Origin: JAVBNW01 sp031551255
Lineage (GTDB): Bacteria > Bacillota > Clostridia > Christensenellales > UBA1750
Direction: 5' to 3'
Assembly: GCA_031551255.1 (NCBI GenBank)
Contig: JAVBNW010000137.1
Span: forward strand, 1 to 23,177
Length of the DNA stretch: 23,177 nt
Below, one piece after another: positions 1 through 6,284 of the stretch. The notes under the pieces are model-generated. The model searched no databases, had not been told where the DNA came from, and was given only the letters and a program-made list of their open reading frames with translations. The translations under genes were made by a program, and so were the position numbers. Positions within the stretch are counted from its first letter, which is position 1, and each line of letters begins with the position of its first letter.

Positions 1-87
1 TCCTCGCTTTGGAAATTCCTTCAAAACAAATTGTCAAAAATTTCGAACAGAAGCGAGAAGCAACCGCATCTCGTCCGGCGCGGAGGC

Positions 88-116
88 TTGCGATATCGGG
101 TGGCAAATTGTACAAT
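88..116 (+). promoter_or_regulatory. sigma-A-type promoter of the first gene
   Basis: A -35 box TTGCGA (88-93) and a -10 box TACAAT (111-116) are separated by 17 bp. Transcription would begin near 123, almost at the GGTGAT ribosome binding site (123-128). Nothing else recognisable is seen in bases 1-87. Confidence 0.5.
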
Positions 117-135
117 ACTATGGGTGATTGGCTTG

Positions 136-705
136 TTGAAAAAACTAGTGCCCACCATACTGACCCTGGCGGTCGTCGCTTTGGGCTTTTTCGTCGCATA
201 CTACAAAAAACCGATCGAAGACCGTCGCGAAGACGGCTACATCTTATATGAATTTCGGGAAAAAAGATCTACCTCATACGAAGTGCGCTTTTTTAACGAG
301 CAAAGCAAAGAAATAAGCAGAATCGAGATCCGCTCCGGGCACAAACCTGAAATGCTCGTGCGGGAAGACGGGCTTGTCGAGCTTAGGATAGTGCTTGAAA
401 ACGCGGGCTACATGTACCGAGTCTTCGACACTACAACCGGCGGGCTCTCCCCCTTTTTCGACGGCCCTTCGTTTGTGTTGGGAAGGCGCGCGGTTCTCGC
501 CGAGCGCTTGGAGGATGAAACGCATATCGTCGTGCGTTCTTTGCCTTCGGGCGATTTGCTTGCGTCGGCGCCCGTCCGCTTTGCAAAAAAAACGTTGCTG
601 GCGCAGTGTATCCTGTCCGTCGAAGAGCTCTCCGATGGGCGCATCGAAGTCCGCTACTACGCAAGCGATGGTTGGGAGGCGCAAACCCGCATTGCGATAC
701 CTTAA
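136..705 (+). CDS. Hypothetical membrane-anchored protein
   Basis: I do not recognise this protein. From the TTG at 136 it is about 189 residues: two lysines, then one hydrophobic segment (about residues 4-20, LVPTILTLAVVALGFFV), then a soluble, beta-rich domain of about 165 residues. That is the layout of a signal-anchor protein with its bulk outside the membrane. The frame is open back to a TTG at 31, but that start has no ribosome binding site. GGTGAT (123-128), complementary to the 3' end of 16S rRNA, lies 4-7 nt before the TTGs at 133 and 136. The soluble part alternates short strands and charged turns, as in beta-propeller-like sensor or lipoprotein-like domains, but no family motif is visible. 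It is transcribed in the same direction as the MATE gene downstream but from a separate promoter. Confidence 0.6.
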   Translation: MKKLVPTILTLAVVALGFFVAYYKKPIEDRREDGYILYEFREKRSTSYEVRFFNEQSKEISRIEIRSGHKPEMLVREDGLVELRIVLENAGYMYRVFDTTTGGLSPFFDGPSFVLGRRAVLAERLEDETHIVVRSLPSGDLLASAPVRFAKKTLLAQCILSVEELSDGRIEVRYYASDGWEAQTRIAIP

Positions 706-774
706 AGAGATGCCGATCCATGGTAATTTCTTCAACATTAGGTTTCCTTAATAAAACATAATATAGAACAAACC

Positions 775-815
775 TTGCCCAAGCAGGCGCGCAACTTGCC
801 CCACTTTGCCCAAGC
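775..815 (+). promoter_or_regulatory. Three helically phased TTGCCC repeats upstream of the MATE promoter
   Basis: TTGCCC occurs at 775-780, 796-801 and 806-811, offsets of 21 and 10 bp, so all three lie on one face of the helix. The outer two extend to the identical decamer TTGCCCAAGC. The last ends 13 bp before the -35 box at 829. This is the usual arrangement of binding sites for an activator or repressor; the protein is unknown. Confidence 0.4.
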
Positions 816-828
816 GGCCCACGCTCTC

Positions 829-857
829 TTGTATTTTGCATACATACCATATACAAT
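829..857 (+). promoter_or_regulatory. sigma-A-type promoter of the MATE gene
   Basis: TTGTAT (829-834), a 17-bp spacer and TACAAT (852-857). The predicted start near 864 coincides with the GGTGAT ribosome binding site (864-869), the same compact geometry as the promoter at 88-116. Confidence 0.5.
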
Positions 858-874
858 GGATGTGGTGATGATCA

Positions 875-2320
875 TTGAATAATAACGGTATGGTGCAGGA
901 TGAAACGCCGGATAGTATGAGTTGGATAGCAAAAGTTCGCACCTTCGTCGCCCCTGCCCCTCTCCCTCAAGACATGAATCTACGCGATGTTCATAAGCGA
1001 ATCGTTACCATTGCATGGCCGTCGGCAGTCGAACTATTTTTAACTTCTCTCGCATCGATGGTCGATATGATGATGGTGGGCCAGTTAGGCGCGTGGGCCA
1101 TTTCCTCTGTAGGCCTCACGACGCAGCCGAAATTTGTGCTACAGGCCGTTTTTCTCGCCCTCAATTCCGGCGCAACCGCTCTCGTAGCGCGCTTTCGCGG
1201 CGCTCAAGATCAAGAAAGCGCCAATACCGTAATGCGGCAAGCGCTTTTGTTTACGGCCTTTTTGAGCGTGGTGATCGCGGTGCTGGGCTATTTTTGCTCG
1301 GGCTTAATGGTTCGCTTCATGGGCGCGGAACCCGACACGCTCTTTCCCGCCACGCAATACCTCCGGATTCAGATGATCGGCTTTCCTTTCATGGCCATGA
1401 CGATGGTCGTCACCGCGGTGCTGCGCGGGGTCGGCAACACGCGCGCTTCTATGATCTATAACATGACGGCCAACGTTTCAAACGTCATTTTGAATTATTT
1501 GTTGATCTACGGCAGCTTTGGCGCGCCGCGCTTGGAGGTTGCGGGCGCTTCCATCGCCACGGTTATCGGTCAGGGCATTGCGTTTGTCATGGCCGCTTAT
1601 GCGCTGTTGCGTGGTAAGTATTACCTGCGCATTAGGCGGGACGATTCTTTTAAGCCCGATTTCACTATGATCAAGCGTATCGCAAAAATCGGCATACCCG
1701 CGATGTTCGAACAGGCGGTTATGCGTATCGGGATGCTGATTTACGTGCGTACGGTCGCGGGCTTGGGCACCATCGCCTATGCGGCGCACAACATCGTGAT
1801 GAATATCATGAACCTTTCCTTCATGAACGGGCAGGCCTTCGGCATCGTTGCGACGACCTTAATAGGTCAGAGCCTGGGCAAACAGCGCCCTGACCAGGCG
1901 AAAGCCTATGCCAGATATACGCGCCGCATGGGCATGTACGTATCGCTCCTCATCGGCATCATCTTTTTCTTCTTCGGCAGGCAAATCGTGGGGCTGTACA
2001 CCGCCGGAGACGCCGAATCGGCGCAGATCATCCAAATAGGCGGCCAAGTGATGATTATCATCGCGTTGATGCAGCCTTTGCAATCTTCACAGCTCATCCT
2101 CAACGGCGCCCTGCGCGGCGCAGGCGATACTCGATCTACGGCGGTCATCGTCTTTTGCGGCGTGTTGCTCGTGCGGCCGATTCTCGCGCACGCATTTATC
2201 AATTGGCTGGGATGGGGATTGCTTGGCGCATGGGCGGCGATGGCCTGCGATCAGGTTGTACGCTCTACCCTTTCCTTCATTCGCTTTCAGATGGGCAAAT
2301 GGGTCTATATACGCGTGTAA
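875..2320 (+). CDS. MATE family multidrug/toxin efflux transporter
   Basis: A 481-residue integral membrane protein of the MATE (NorM/MepA/DinF-like) family, which exports organic cations and other toxic compounds in exchange for Na+ or H+. About 12 hydrophobic segments are visible. The two pseudo-symmetric halves begin with IVTIAWPSAVELFLTSL and IAKIGIPAMFEQAVM, and the family signature VDMMMVGQLG follows the first helix. Length matches the family (about 450-480). The start is a TTG at 875 with GGTGATG at 864-870; an ATG at 890 has no comparable site. The regulator gene begins about 36 bp after the stop with no terminator between, so the two are probably cotranscribed. Substrate cannot be told from sequence. 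Confidence 0.9.
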   Translation: MNNNGMVQDETPDSMSWIAKVRTFVAPAPLPQDMNLRDVHKRIVTIAWPSAVELFLTSLASMVDMMMVGQLGAWAISSVGLTTQPKFVLQAVFLALNSGATALVARFRGAQDQESANTVMRQALLFTAFLSVVIAVLGYFCSGLMVRFMGAEPDTLFPATQYLRIQMIGFPFMAMTMVVTAVLRGVGNTRASMIYNMTANVSNVILNYLLIYGSFGAPRLEVAGASIATVIGQGIAFVMAAYALLRGKYYLRIRRDDSFKPDFTMIKRIAKIGIPAMFEQAVMRIGMLIYVRTVAGLGTIAYAAHNIVMNIMNLSFMNGQAFGIVATTLIGQSLGKQRPDQAKAYARYTRRMGMYVSLLIGIIFFFFGRQIVGLYTAGDAESAQIIQIGGQVMIIIALMQPLQSSQLILNGALRGAGDTRSTAVIVFCGVLLVRPILAHAFINWLGWGLLGAWAAMACDQVVRSTLSFIRFQMGKWVYIRV

Positions 2321-2356
2321 TGCATGGGCATACACAACGACGGAGGGATGGTAATC

Positions 2357-2977
2357 TTGAAGCGGGTATTGCTGGCGTGCGGGCAGGCTTCCAAGGCAAA
2401 GCTGTTCGAAAACGCTTTGCGCTCTTTGCACTATTTTAGTTCGGTGCGGATTGCAACTTCGGGCAAAGCGGCTATAGAAGCGATGGGTTCCGCCGTCTAC
2501 GATCTCGCCCTGGTTGCCGAAGATCTGGGAGATATCGATACGCTTGAATTCATCGCATTTATACGGCAAACGCATGGGCGCATCGCAATCATCGCACTGG
2601 GCGCCAGAGGGGATGAAAAAGCGATGATCGATGCATGCAGCGCTGGCGCGGATGGATATTTACCCTATGACGCAACCCACGAAACCATGGATCTTGGAAT
2701 CCGCTCCGCACTGTGCGGCATGATGTTGATCGACTGCGACACGTTTGCCGCCTGTTTGGGGTTAAAGAGCCAGTCTTCCGATCGCCAAGGGCTTACCGAA
2801 CACGACGTAAGCATCTTACGCCTTGTTTCGGAAGGACTCTCCAACACGGATATCGCGTCAAAGCTGTTCTATAGCGAGAACACGATCAAGTACAAGGTAT
2901 CTGCTCTGATGGCGCGCTTTGACGTGCGCAGCCGCGTACAGCTCGCCGTGTATGCGGTGCGCAACGGCATTATTTAA
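2357..2977 (+). CDS. LuxR-type response regulator with a degenerate (non-phosphorylatable) receiver
   Basis: About 206 residues: an N-terminal CheY-like receiver fold (residues 1-120) and a C-terminal LuxR/NarL helix-turn-helix (about 146-206; LTEHDVSILRLVSEGLSNTDIA, then NTIKYKVSALMARFDV). The receiver keeps the strand and helix pattern and the AGADGYL turn, but its active residues are missing. The acidic pair is C8-G9, the phospho-acceptor Asp position is A54 (in DLALVAEDLG), the Thr/Ser position is G82 (IIALGA) and the Lys position is Y104 (GYLPYDA). It should therefore act without phosphorylation, perhaps by ligand binding or constitutive dimerisation. No histidine kinase is nearby. Start: GGAGG (2342-2346) abuts an ATG at 2348 but sits 10 nt before the TTG at 2357, which I prefer. 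It follows the MATE gene and may control it. Confidence 0.85.
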   Translation: MKRVLLACGQASKAKLFENALRSLHYFSSVRIATSGKAAIEAMGSAVYDLALVAEDLGDIDTLEFIAFIRQTHGRIAIIALGARGDEKAMIDACSAGADGYLPYDATHETMDLGIRSALCGMMLIDCDTFAACLGLKSQSSDRQGLTEHDVSILRLVSEGLSNTDIASKLFYSENTIKYKVSALMARFDVRSRVQLAVYAVRNGII

Positions 2978-3002
2978 TGTCGCAAAGACGATCTTGACCA
3001 TT

Positions 3003-3055
3003 CGTTTTCAAAAGGCGGCCTCCCGCAAATATCGGGAGGTCGCCTTTTGAAAACG
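3003..3055. terminator. Bidirectional intrinsic terminator
   Basis: Two 23-base arms (3003-3025 and 3033-3055) pair throughout with a single G-U wobble around a 7-nt loop. The arms carry A and T runs at their outer ends, so either strand gives a GC stem followed by U-rich sequence. It separates the convergent regulator (+) and methyltransferase (-) genes and abuts the latter's stop codon. Confidence 0.9.
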
Positions 3056-3733
3056 TCATGCCTTGCGATTATCTTTGAATAGGCAGGTCCACATAAAATG
3101 CAGCCCTTGTATCGTACCGGAGACCCCGTCTTTATATTTGCGTATCGTAACGACTTCAAAATAAGGCTTGAACAGCTCGATGAGGCGCTTTTTCGTAAAA
3201 GCCACGCCTGCGCAGAAATCTTGCCGATAAAATGCCCAATCGTCAATTTCATCCGCACAGTTTTCACCCCATGCAAAGCAAGTCAGGCCAAAGTACCCGC
3301 CCGGCTTAAGCAGGGAGCGCAACAGCTCGATGTACGTTATTCTTCTGTGCGGCGGCAGATGGTGGAGCAACCCCGAATCGTAAACAAAGTCGCATTCGCC
3401 GCCATGCCCGTCTTTGATGACATCTTGACAGCGAAAATCGACGTCGACCGCATGTTGTTTCGCGATACGCTTTGCATTTTCTATGGCCGTGGGTGAGAGA
3501 TCCAGCGCGGTTACGGCAAGGCCCTGTTTTGCCATATAGATTGCGTTTCTTCCCTCGCCGCACCCAAGCTCAACGGCGGATGTTATCGCTATATCTCCAT
3601 TAAGAAATTCAACCAAATTTTCGTCTGGTAATCTGTTTTGCAAAATAAAAGCGTCGAAGAACAATTCTTCGACGCTGTGTCGATCGTGTCGAGATGGCCC
3701 GTTTTTTAAAGGTTCCACCAAAAAGCCACCCAT
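3056..3733 (-). CDS. Class I SAM-dependent methyltransferase, possibly 5'-truncated
   Basis: The Rossmann-fold methyltransferase core is clear: motif I ELGCGEGRN (residues 55-63 of the longest frame), the acidic ALDLSP after strand 2, and YDSGLLHHLPPHRR followed by LKPGGYFGLTCF. These match a family of small-molecule methyltransferases; the substrate is unknown. The 5' end is odd. The longest frame (ATG 3733) overlaps the last 28 bp of the cupin gene, has no ribosome binding site, and reads through an intrinsic terminator (3641-3675) that encodes residues VEELFFD. From memory, relatives carry a different N-terminal segment before the shared PDENLVEFL. No good start is seen after the terminator; a TTG at 3643 lacks a binding site. 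Either the gene lost its 5' end by rearrangement and is decaying, or it is expressed by read-through. The core itself shows no frameshift. Confidence 0.7.
   Translation of the reverse strand: MGGFLVEPLKNGPSRHDRHSVEELFFDAFILQNRLPDENLVEFLNGDIAITSAVELGCGEGRNAIYMAKQGLAVTALDLSPTAIENAKRIAKQHAVDVDFRCQDVIKDGHGGECDFVYDSGLLHHLPPHRRITYIELLRSLLKPGGYFGLTCFAWGENCADEIDDWAFYRQDFCAGVAFTKKRLIELFKPYFEVVTIRKYKDGVSGTIQGLHFMWTCLFKDNRKA
3641..3675 (-). terminator. Intrinsic terminator of the AKR-cupin operon
   Basis: Read on the minus strand, an 11-bp perfect stem (GCGTCGAAGAA / TTCTTCGACGC, 3-nt loop, 3651-3675) is followed by TTTTATTTTG. It lies 31 bp after the cupin stop codon and inside the apparent 5' part of the methyltransferase frame. 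Confidence 0.75.
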
Positions 3734-4038
3734 AGCAGCGGTTCGCCGCCCTCCGGGCAGGAGAGCGTATGCCAGGCTTTCGGCGGTATGGCAATCACGT
3801 CGCCGGGGCCTACATCGCTCTGCTCTTCCCCCACGGCAATGCGCCCGCCGCCGGAAAGAACGATATACACTTCTTCGGTATCGTGGGCATGCCCATCCAT
3901 CGTCTTTCCCCCGGTCAAATACCCGTAGGCGTGGCCAAACGGCGGATGCATGCTCGCGGGCAGCACTTCCTGGGCCAAGATGGTATCCTCGTGCGCCGGG
4001 CGCGCGGTGGCAAGGTCGAACCTTTTGATGTCGATCAT
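3706..4038 (-). CDS. Small single-domain cupin protein
   Basis: A 110-residue protein with one conserved beta-barrel cupin domain. Motif 1 supplies H50, H52 and E56 (GHAHDTEEVYIVLSG) and motif 2 supplies H90 (GDVIAIPPKAWH), giving the usual 3-His/1-Glu metal site. Such stand-alone cupins are sugar isomerases, dioxygenases or metabolite-binding proteins; the reaction cannot be chosen here. An ATG at 4044 lies only 1 nt after GGAGGG, so the ATG at 4038, 7 nt away, is the better start. The gene begins 12 bp after the aldo/keto reductase stop codon, so it is the second gene of that operon. It ends in a run of tryptophans (VAFWWNL) just before the terminator. Confidence 0.85.
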   Translation of the reverse strand: MIDIKRFDLATARPAHEDTILAQEVLPASMHPPFGHAYGYLTGGKTMDGHAHDTEEVYIVLSGGGRIAVGEEQSDVGPGDVIAIPPKAWHTLSCPEGGEPLLWVAFWWNL

Positions 4039-4050
4039 AGGCATACCCTC

Positions 4051-5019
4051 CTATCGATTGTACTTAAAACGGGCGCCCGCCAGCGACAGCCAAACCTCGT
4101 CGCACTTGAGCAGCGTGTCGGCATCGGGCAAATTTCCTTCGACCGAGGCGATATTTTGCACAAGCTGTTCAAGCTTGCTGACGCCGGTGATCACGCTGTG
4201 AACGCGGGGCTGCATTGCGCACCATTTCATCGAAAGTTCGAGCAGGCTCATGCCGGCATCCTTGGCGATGACGTCGAGCTTGTCGACCGCCGCAAAATTC
4301 TCTTGGGACCAATAGCGGTCGTAATACACCTTATTGCTCGCAAAGCGCGTGCCCTCCGCAGGATCGCCGGCCTTATGCTTGCCGGCGAGCAGCCCGGCAG
4401 CGATGGGATTGTAAACCACCATGCCGATATCGTGTTCGGCAAGAAACGGTGTAAATTCCGCTTCAATGCCGCGCGTAATCAAGTTATACACGTTCTGCGT
4501 CACGATGGGCGCCACCAGGTTGCGCTTATCGCAAATGCCCAACATATCGGCGCACTGCCATGCGGCATAGTTACTCACCGCAACGTAGCGAATCTTGCCC
4601 GCGCGCACCAAGGCGGACATCGTATCCAAAGTTTCTTCCAGTTTGGTGCCATAGTCCGGCGTGTGCATATAGTAAAAATCAATATAATCGGTTTGAAGCC
4701 TTGTAAGGCTCGCCTCTACCGATGCCATAATGTTGCGCCGACTGAGGCCTACCATGTTCGGCGCATCGCCCATGGGGCTTCCAACCTTTGTTGCTAGCGC
4801 AATTTTATCGCGCCTGCCCTTGAGCCCTTTGCCGACAATTTTTTCGCTTTCGCCTATATTATACGTGTTCGCCGTATCGAAAAAATTGATTCCGCTGTCA
4901 AACGCATAGTCCATGATTTTCAAGCTATCCGTTTCGTTTGTCTGCCCACCAAACATCATCGTGCCCAGGCACAGCTGCGAAACCATCACGCTGGAGCCCG
5001 GCAGTCGCGCGTATTTCAT
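4051..5019 (-). CDS. Aldo/keto reductase
   Basis: A 322-residue NAD(P)H-dependent oxidoreductase of the aldo/keto reductase superfamily, cytoplasmic, reducing aldehydes or ketones. The catalytic tetrad is present: D48 (FFDTA), Y53 (NTYN), K78 (ATKVG) and H119 (YYMHTPD). The N-terminal LPGSSVMVSQLCLGTMMFGG and the NIGESEKIVGKGL segment are typical of the YghZ/general stress protein 69-like bacterial branch. Length is normal. The start ATG at 5019 has GGGGGAGAGG a few bases upstream. It is the first gene of a two-gene operon with the cupin. The promoter has a 19-bp spacer around a dyad, which suggests control by a MerR-family regulator responding to a toxic or reactive compound; no such regulator is encoded in this window. 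Confidence 0.92.
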   Translation of the reverse strand: MKYARLPGSSVMVSQLCLGTMMFGGQTNETDSLKIMDYAFDSGINFFDTANTYNIGESEKIVGKGLKGRRDKIALATKVGSPMGDAPNMVGLSRRNIMASVEASLTRLQTDYIDFYYMHTPDYGTKLEETLDTMSALVRAGKIRYVAVSNYAAWQCADMLGICDKRNLVAPIVTQNVYNLITRGIEAEFTPFLAEHDIGMVVYNPIAAGLLAGKHKAGDPAEGTRFASNKVYYDRYWSQENFAAVDKLDVIAKDAGMSLLELSMKWCAMQPRVHSVITGVSKLEQLVQNIASVEGNLPDADTLLKCDEVWLSLAGARFKYNR

Positions 5020-5049
5020 GATCCTCTCCCCCTTACATCGTTAAAAACC

Positions 5050-5080
5050 AGTATACACCCTTATAAGGGAGGGACGTCAA
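5050..5080 (-). promoter_or_regulatory. MerR-type promoter/operator of the AKR-cupin operon
   Basis: On the minus strand TTGACG (5075-5080) and TATACT (5050-5055) are both near consensus but 19 bp apart. The spacer contains the perfect palindrome CCCTTATAAGGG (5058-5069). An over-long 19-20 bp spacer with a dyad inside is the hallmark of promoters that MerR-family proteins untwist to activate. Confidence 0.6.
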
Positions 5081-5331
5081 GTATAGGACTTTACATAAAC
5101 CGCTTTGATCAAAGAAAAGAAACGAAGGCATCTTCATATAGATCTACATATTTTTGAGGGTCCAGGGTATTTTGTTTTGTTGAGGCAGCCTTGTAGCGTA
5201 GCATTCGCAAATCAATGGTTTTCGAGCGAAAACATTTTCATGATCAAGCAGGAAGCTATACGACCGCATCGAAGCCTTAACCGTCGCATCCTTTCCAACC
5301 CGTTTGTGGGTATTCCGGGTGGTTAGAATCA

Positions 5332-5383
5332 AGCATAAAAGGACACCCTGATTTCTGCTTTTCTTACAAAAAATCAAGGTGTC
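5332..5383 (-). terminator. Probable terminator downstream of the tRNA genes
   Basis: GACACC-x-TGATTT (5342-5354) pairs with AAATCA-x-GGTGTC (5371-5383), 12 pairs with one mismatch and a 16-nt loop. On the minus strand it is followed by CCTTTTATGC. The long loop and short U tract keep the confidence moderate. Confidence 0.45.
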
Positions 5384-5434
5384 TTGCTTTGTTACTTTTC
5401 GGCTTTTTACTCTTTGCCCTGTCTATCCCCGACG

Positions 5435-5469
5435 CCTGACTTGTCTCTATTTTAGTAGGACAAGTCAGG
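5435..5469. repeat. Inverted repeat just downstream of tRNA-Lys
   Basis: CCTGACTTGTC (5435-5445) and GACAAGTCAGG (5459-5469) pair perfectly (11 bp) around a 13-nt loop. There is no T tract on either strand, so it is not a standard terminator; it may be a 3' processing or stabilising hairpin for the tRNA transcript. Confidence 0.5.
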
Positions 5470-5482
5470 TGCAAGGACACTT

Positions 5483-5558
5483 TGGTGGGTCATCAGGGGC
5501 TCGAACCCTGGACACCCTGATTAAGAGTCAGGTGCTCTACCAACTGAGCTAATAACCC
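5483..5558 (-). tRNA. tRNA-Lys (anticodon CTT)
   Basis: A 76-nt cloverleaf with encoded CCA. The acceptor stem GGGTTAT pairs with ATGACCC (one G-T pair), followed by discriminator A. D arm TAGCTCAGTTGGTAGAGC, anticodon loop CTCTTAA and T arm with GGTTCGAGCC are all present. It has its own consensus promoter upstream. Confidence 0.95.
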
Positions 5559-5624
5559 ACGTACAAAAACGTTTTCGCTAGGTTTCCAGGTAATTATTGC
5601 GCTTGATTTCTCAAAAGCAAAGCG

Positions 5625-5653
5625 ATTATATCAAAGGTCGCCGGACTTGTCAA
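5625..5653 (-). promoter_or_regulatory. Perfect consensus promoter of tRNA-Lys
   Basis: On the minus strand TTGACA (5648-5653), exactly 17 bp and TATAAT (5625-5630). The start would lie near 5618, about 60 nt before the tRNA. It lies between the Gly-TCC and Lys genes, so Lys is transcribed independently as well as possibly by read-through. Confidence 0.85.
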
Positions 5654-5660
5654 GATACAA

Positions 5661-5734
5661 TGGAGCGGGTGATGGGAATCGAACCCACGCAGCCAGCTTG
5701 GAAGGCTGGGACTCTACCATTGAGCTACACCCGC
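5661..5734 (-). tRNA. tRNA-Gly (anticodon TCC)
   Basis: A 74-nt cloverleaf with encoded CCA: acceptor GCGGGTG / CACCCGC, anticodon loop CTTCCAA and T arm GGGTTCGATTCCC. It starts only 3 nt after the preceding tRNA-Gly, so the two must be cut from one precursor. Confidence 0.95.
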
Positions 5735-5737
5735 AAA

Positions 5738-5812
5738 TGGAGCGGTAGACGAGATTCGAACTCGCGACATCCACCTTGGCAAGGTGGCACTCTACCACTG
5801 AGCTACTACCGC
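5738..5812 (-). tRNA. tRNA-Gly (anticodon GCC)
   Basis: A 75-nt cloverleaf with encoded CCA: acceptor GCGGTAG / CTACCGC, anticodon loop TTGCCAA and T arm GAGTTCGAATCTC. It lies in the same transcript as tRNA-Leu upstream and tRNA-Gly(TCC) downstream. Confidence 0.95.
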
Positions 5813-5856
5813 ACGTCCATATTAAAGCGGGGCCTCTTCGTAGATACGGTGCGCTA

Positions 5857-5939
5857 TGGTGCGGGCGAAGGGACTTGAACCCCCACGGTATTACCACTGG
5901 AACCTAAATCCAGCGCGTCTGCCATTCCGCCACGCCCGC
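5857..5939 (-). tRNA. tRNA-Leu (anticodon TAG)
   Basis: An 83-nt class II tRNA with a long variable arm and encoded CCA: acceptor GCGGGCG / CGCCCGC, anticodon loop ATTTAGG and T arm GGGGTTCAAGTCCC. It is the first gene of the tRNA cluster. Confidence 0.95.
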
Positions 5940-5969
5940 GCAAACCACCCGATGAAGAGCGCAGGTGAA

Positions 5970-5998
5970 ATCATACCGCATGATGAGTGGTTTGTCAA
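5970..5998 (-). promoter_or_regulatory. Near-consensus promoter of the tRNA cluster
   Basis: On the minus strand TTGACA (5993-5998), 17 bp and TATGAT (5970-5975), placing the start near 5963, 24 nt before tRNA-Leu. Confidence 0.85.
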
Positions 5999-6061
5999 TG
6001 CCTTTTCCACCGCGGCCACGCAATTTGTTGTAGAGCTGTACTTCCCCCAGTGCTTTTCCCC

Positions 6062-6090
6062 TTGCAACTGCCGTGCGACAATGCTATACT
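6062..6090 (+). promoter_or_regulatory. Promoter of a candidate small RNA or rsgA leader
   Basis: TTGCAA (6062-6067), 17 bp and TATACT (6085-6090). Predicted start near 6097, more than 300 nt before rsgA, with an intrinsic terminator in between. Confidence 0.6.
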
Positions 6091-6096
6091 GCGTTT

Positions 6097-6284
6097 GGTT
6101 AAAGTTCAAGATGATCATGCGAAAGGGGTTGTTGTGAATGGCAAAAATGAATCGATGGGTGATCTCCCTCTAACAACCGCATAAAAGCGCCGCGCCTCCC
6201 CTTCCCTATACGTTTGCCGCGCGGCAAGAAAACCTTTCGCGTGCACAGCATATTTAAGAACGCACCGCAAGGCGCGTTCTTTTT
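6097..6284 (+). ncRNA. Candidate structured small RNA or attenuator leader
   Basis: A promoter at 6062-6090 and an intrinsic terminator at 6256-6284 bracket about 190 nt with no long gene. ATGC (6117-6120) and GGTTGTT (6127-6133) pair with AACAACC (6172-6178) and GCAT (6179-6182), leaving GAAAGG in a bulge. A palindrome TTGCCGC/GCGGCAA lies at 6214-6227. An 11-codon open frame (ATG 6138 to TAA 6173; MAKMNRWVISL) starts 9 nt after AAAGGGG and could be a leader peptide. I see no match to a known RNA family. It could be a free small RNA or a terminator-controlled leader of rsgA. Confidence 0.4.
6256..6284 (+). terminator. Intrinsic terminator upstream of rsgA
   Basis: AAGAACGC (6256-6263) pairs with GCGTTCTT (6274-6281) around a 10-nt loop, followed by a U-rich tail (TTCTTTTT, to 6284). 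A smaller hairpin TTGCTT/AAGCAA (6283-6298) follows. Confidence 0.7.

Larger units (their letters stand above)
5081..5482. other. Intergenic region without a convincing gene
   Basis: About 400 bp between the AKR promoter and tRNA-Lys. Short open frames on both strands (73-77 codons) lack ribosome binding sites and recognisable composition, and I do not call them. The region holds a small palindrome GTTTTCG/CGAAAAC (5218-5233), a likely tRNA-operon terminator (5332-5383) and an inverted repeat (5435-5469), described separately. Confidence 0.6.

Noticed and set aside
3769..4797. A 342-codon plus-strand frame opposite the cupin and aldo/keto reductase
   Set aside because: Both minus-strand genes have intact catalytic motifs and binding sites; the plus frame has neither and is rich in His/Arg as shadows are.
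5105..5377. Short frames on both strands in the AKR-tRNA gap
   Set aside because: They overlap each other, lack binding sites and show no family resemblance.
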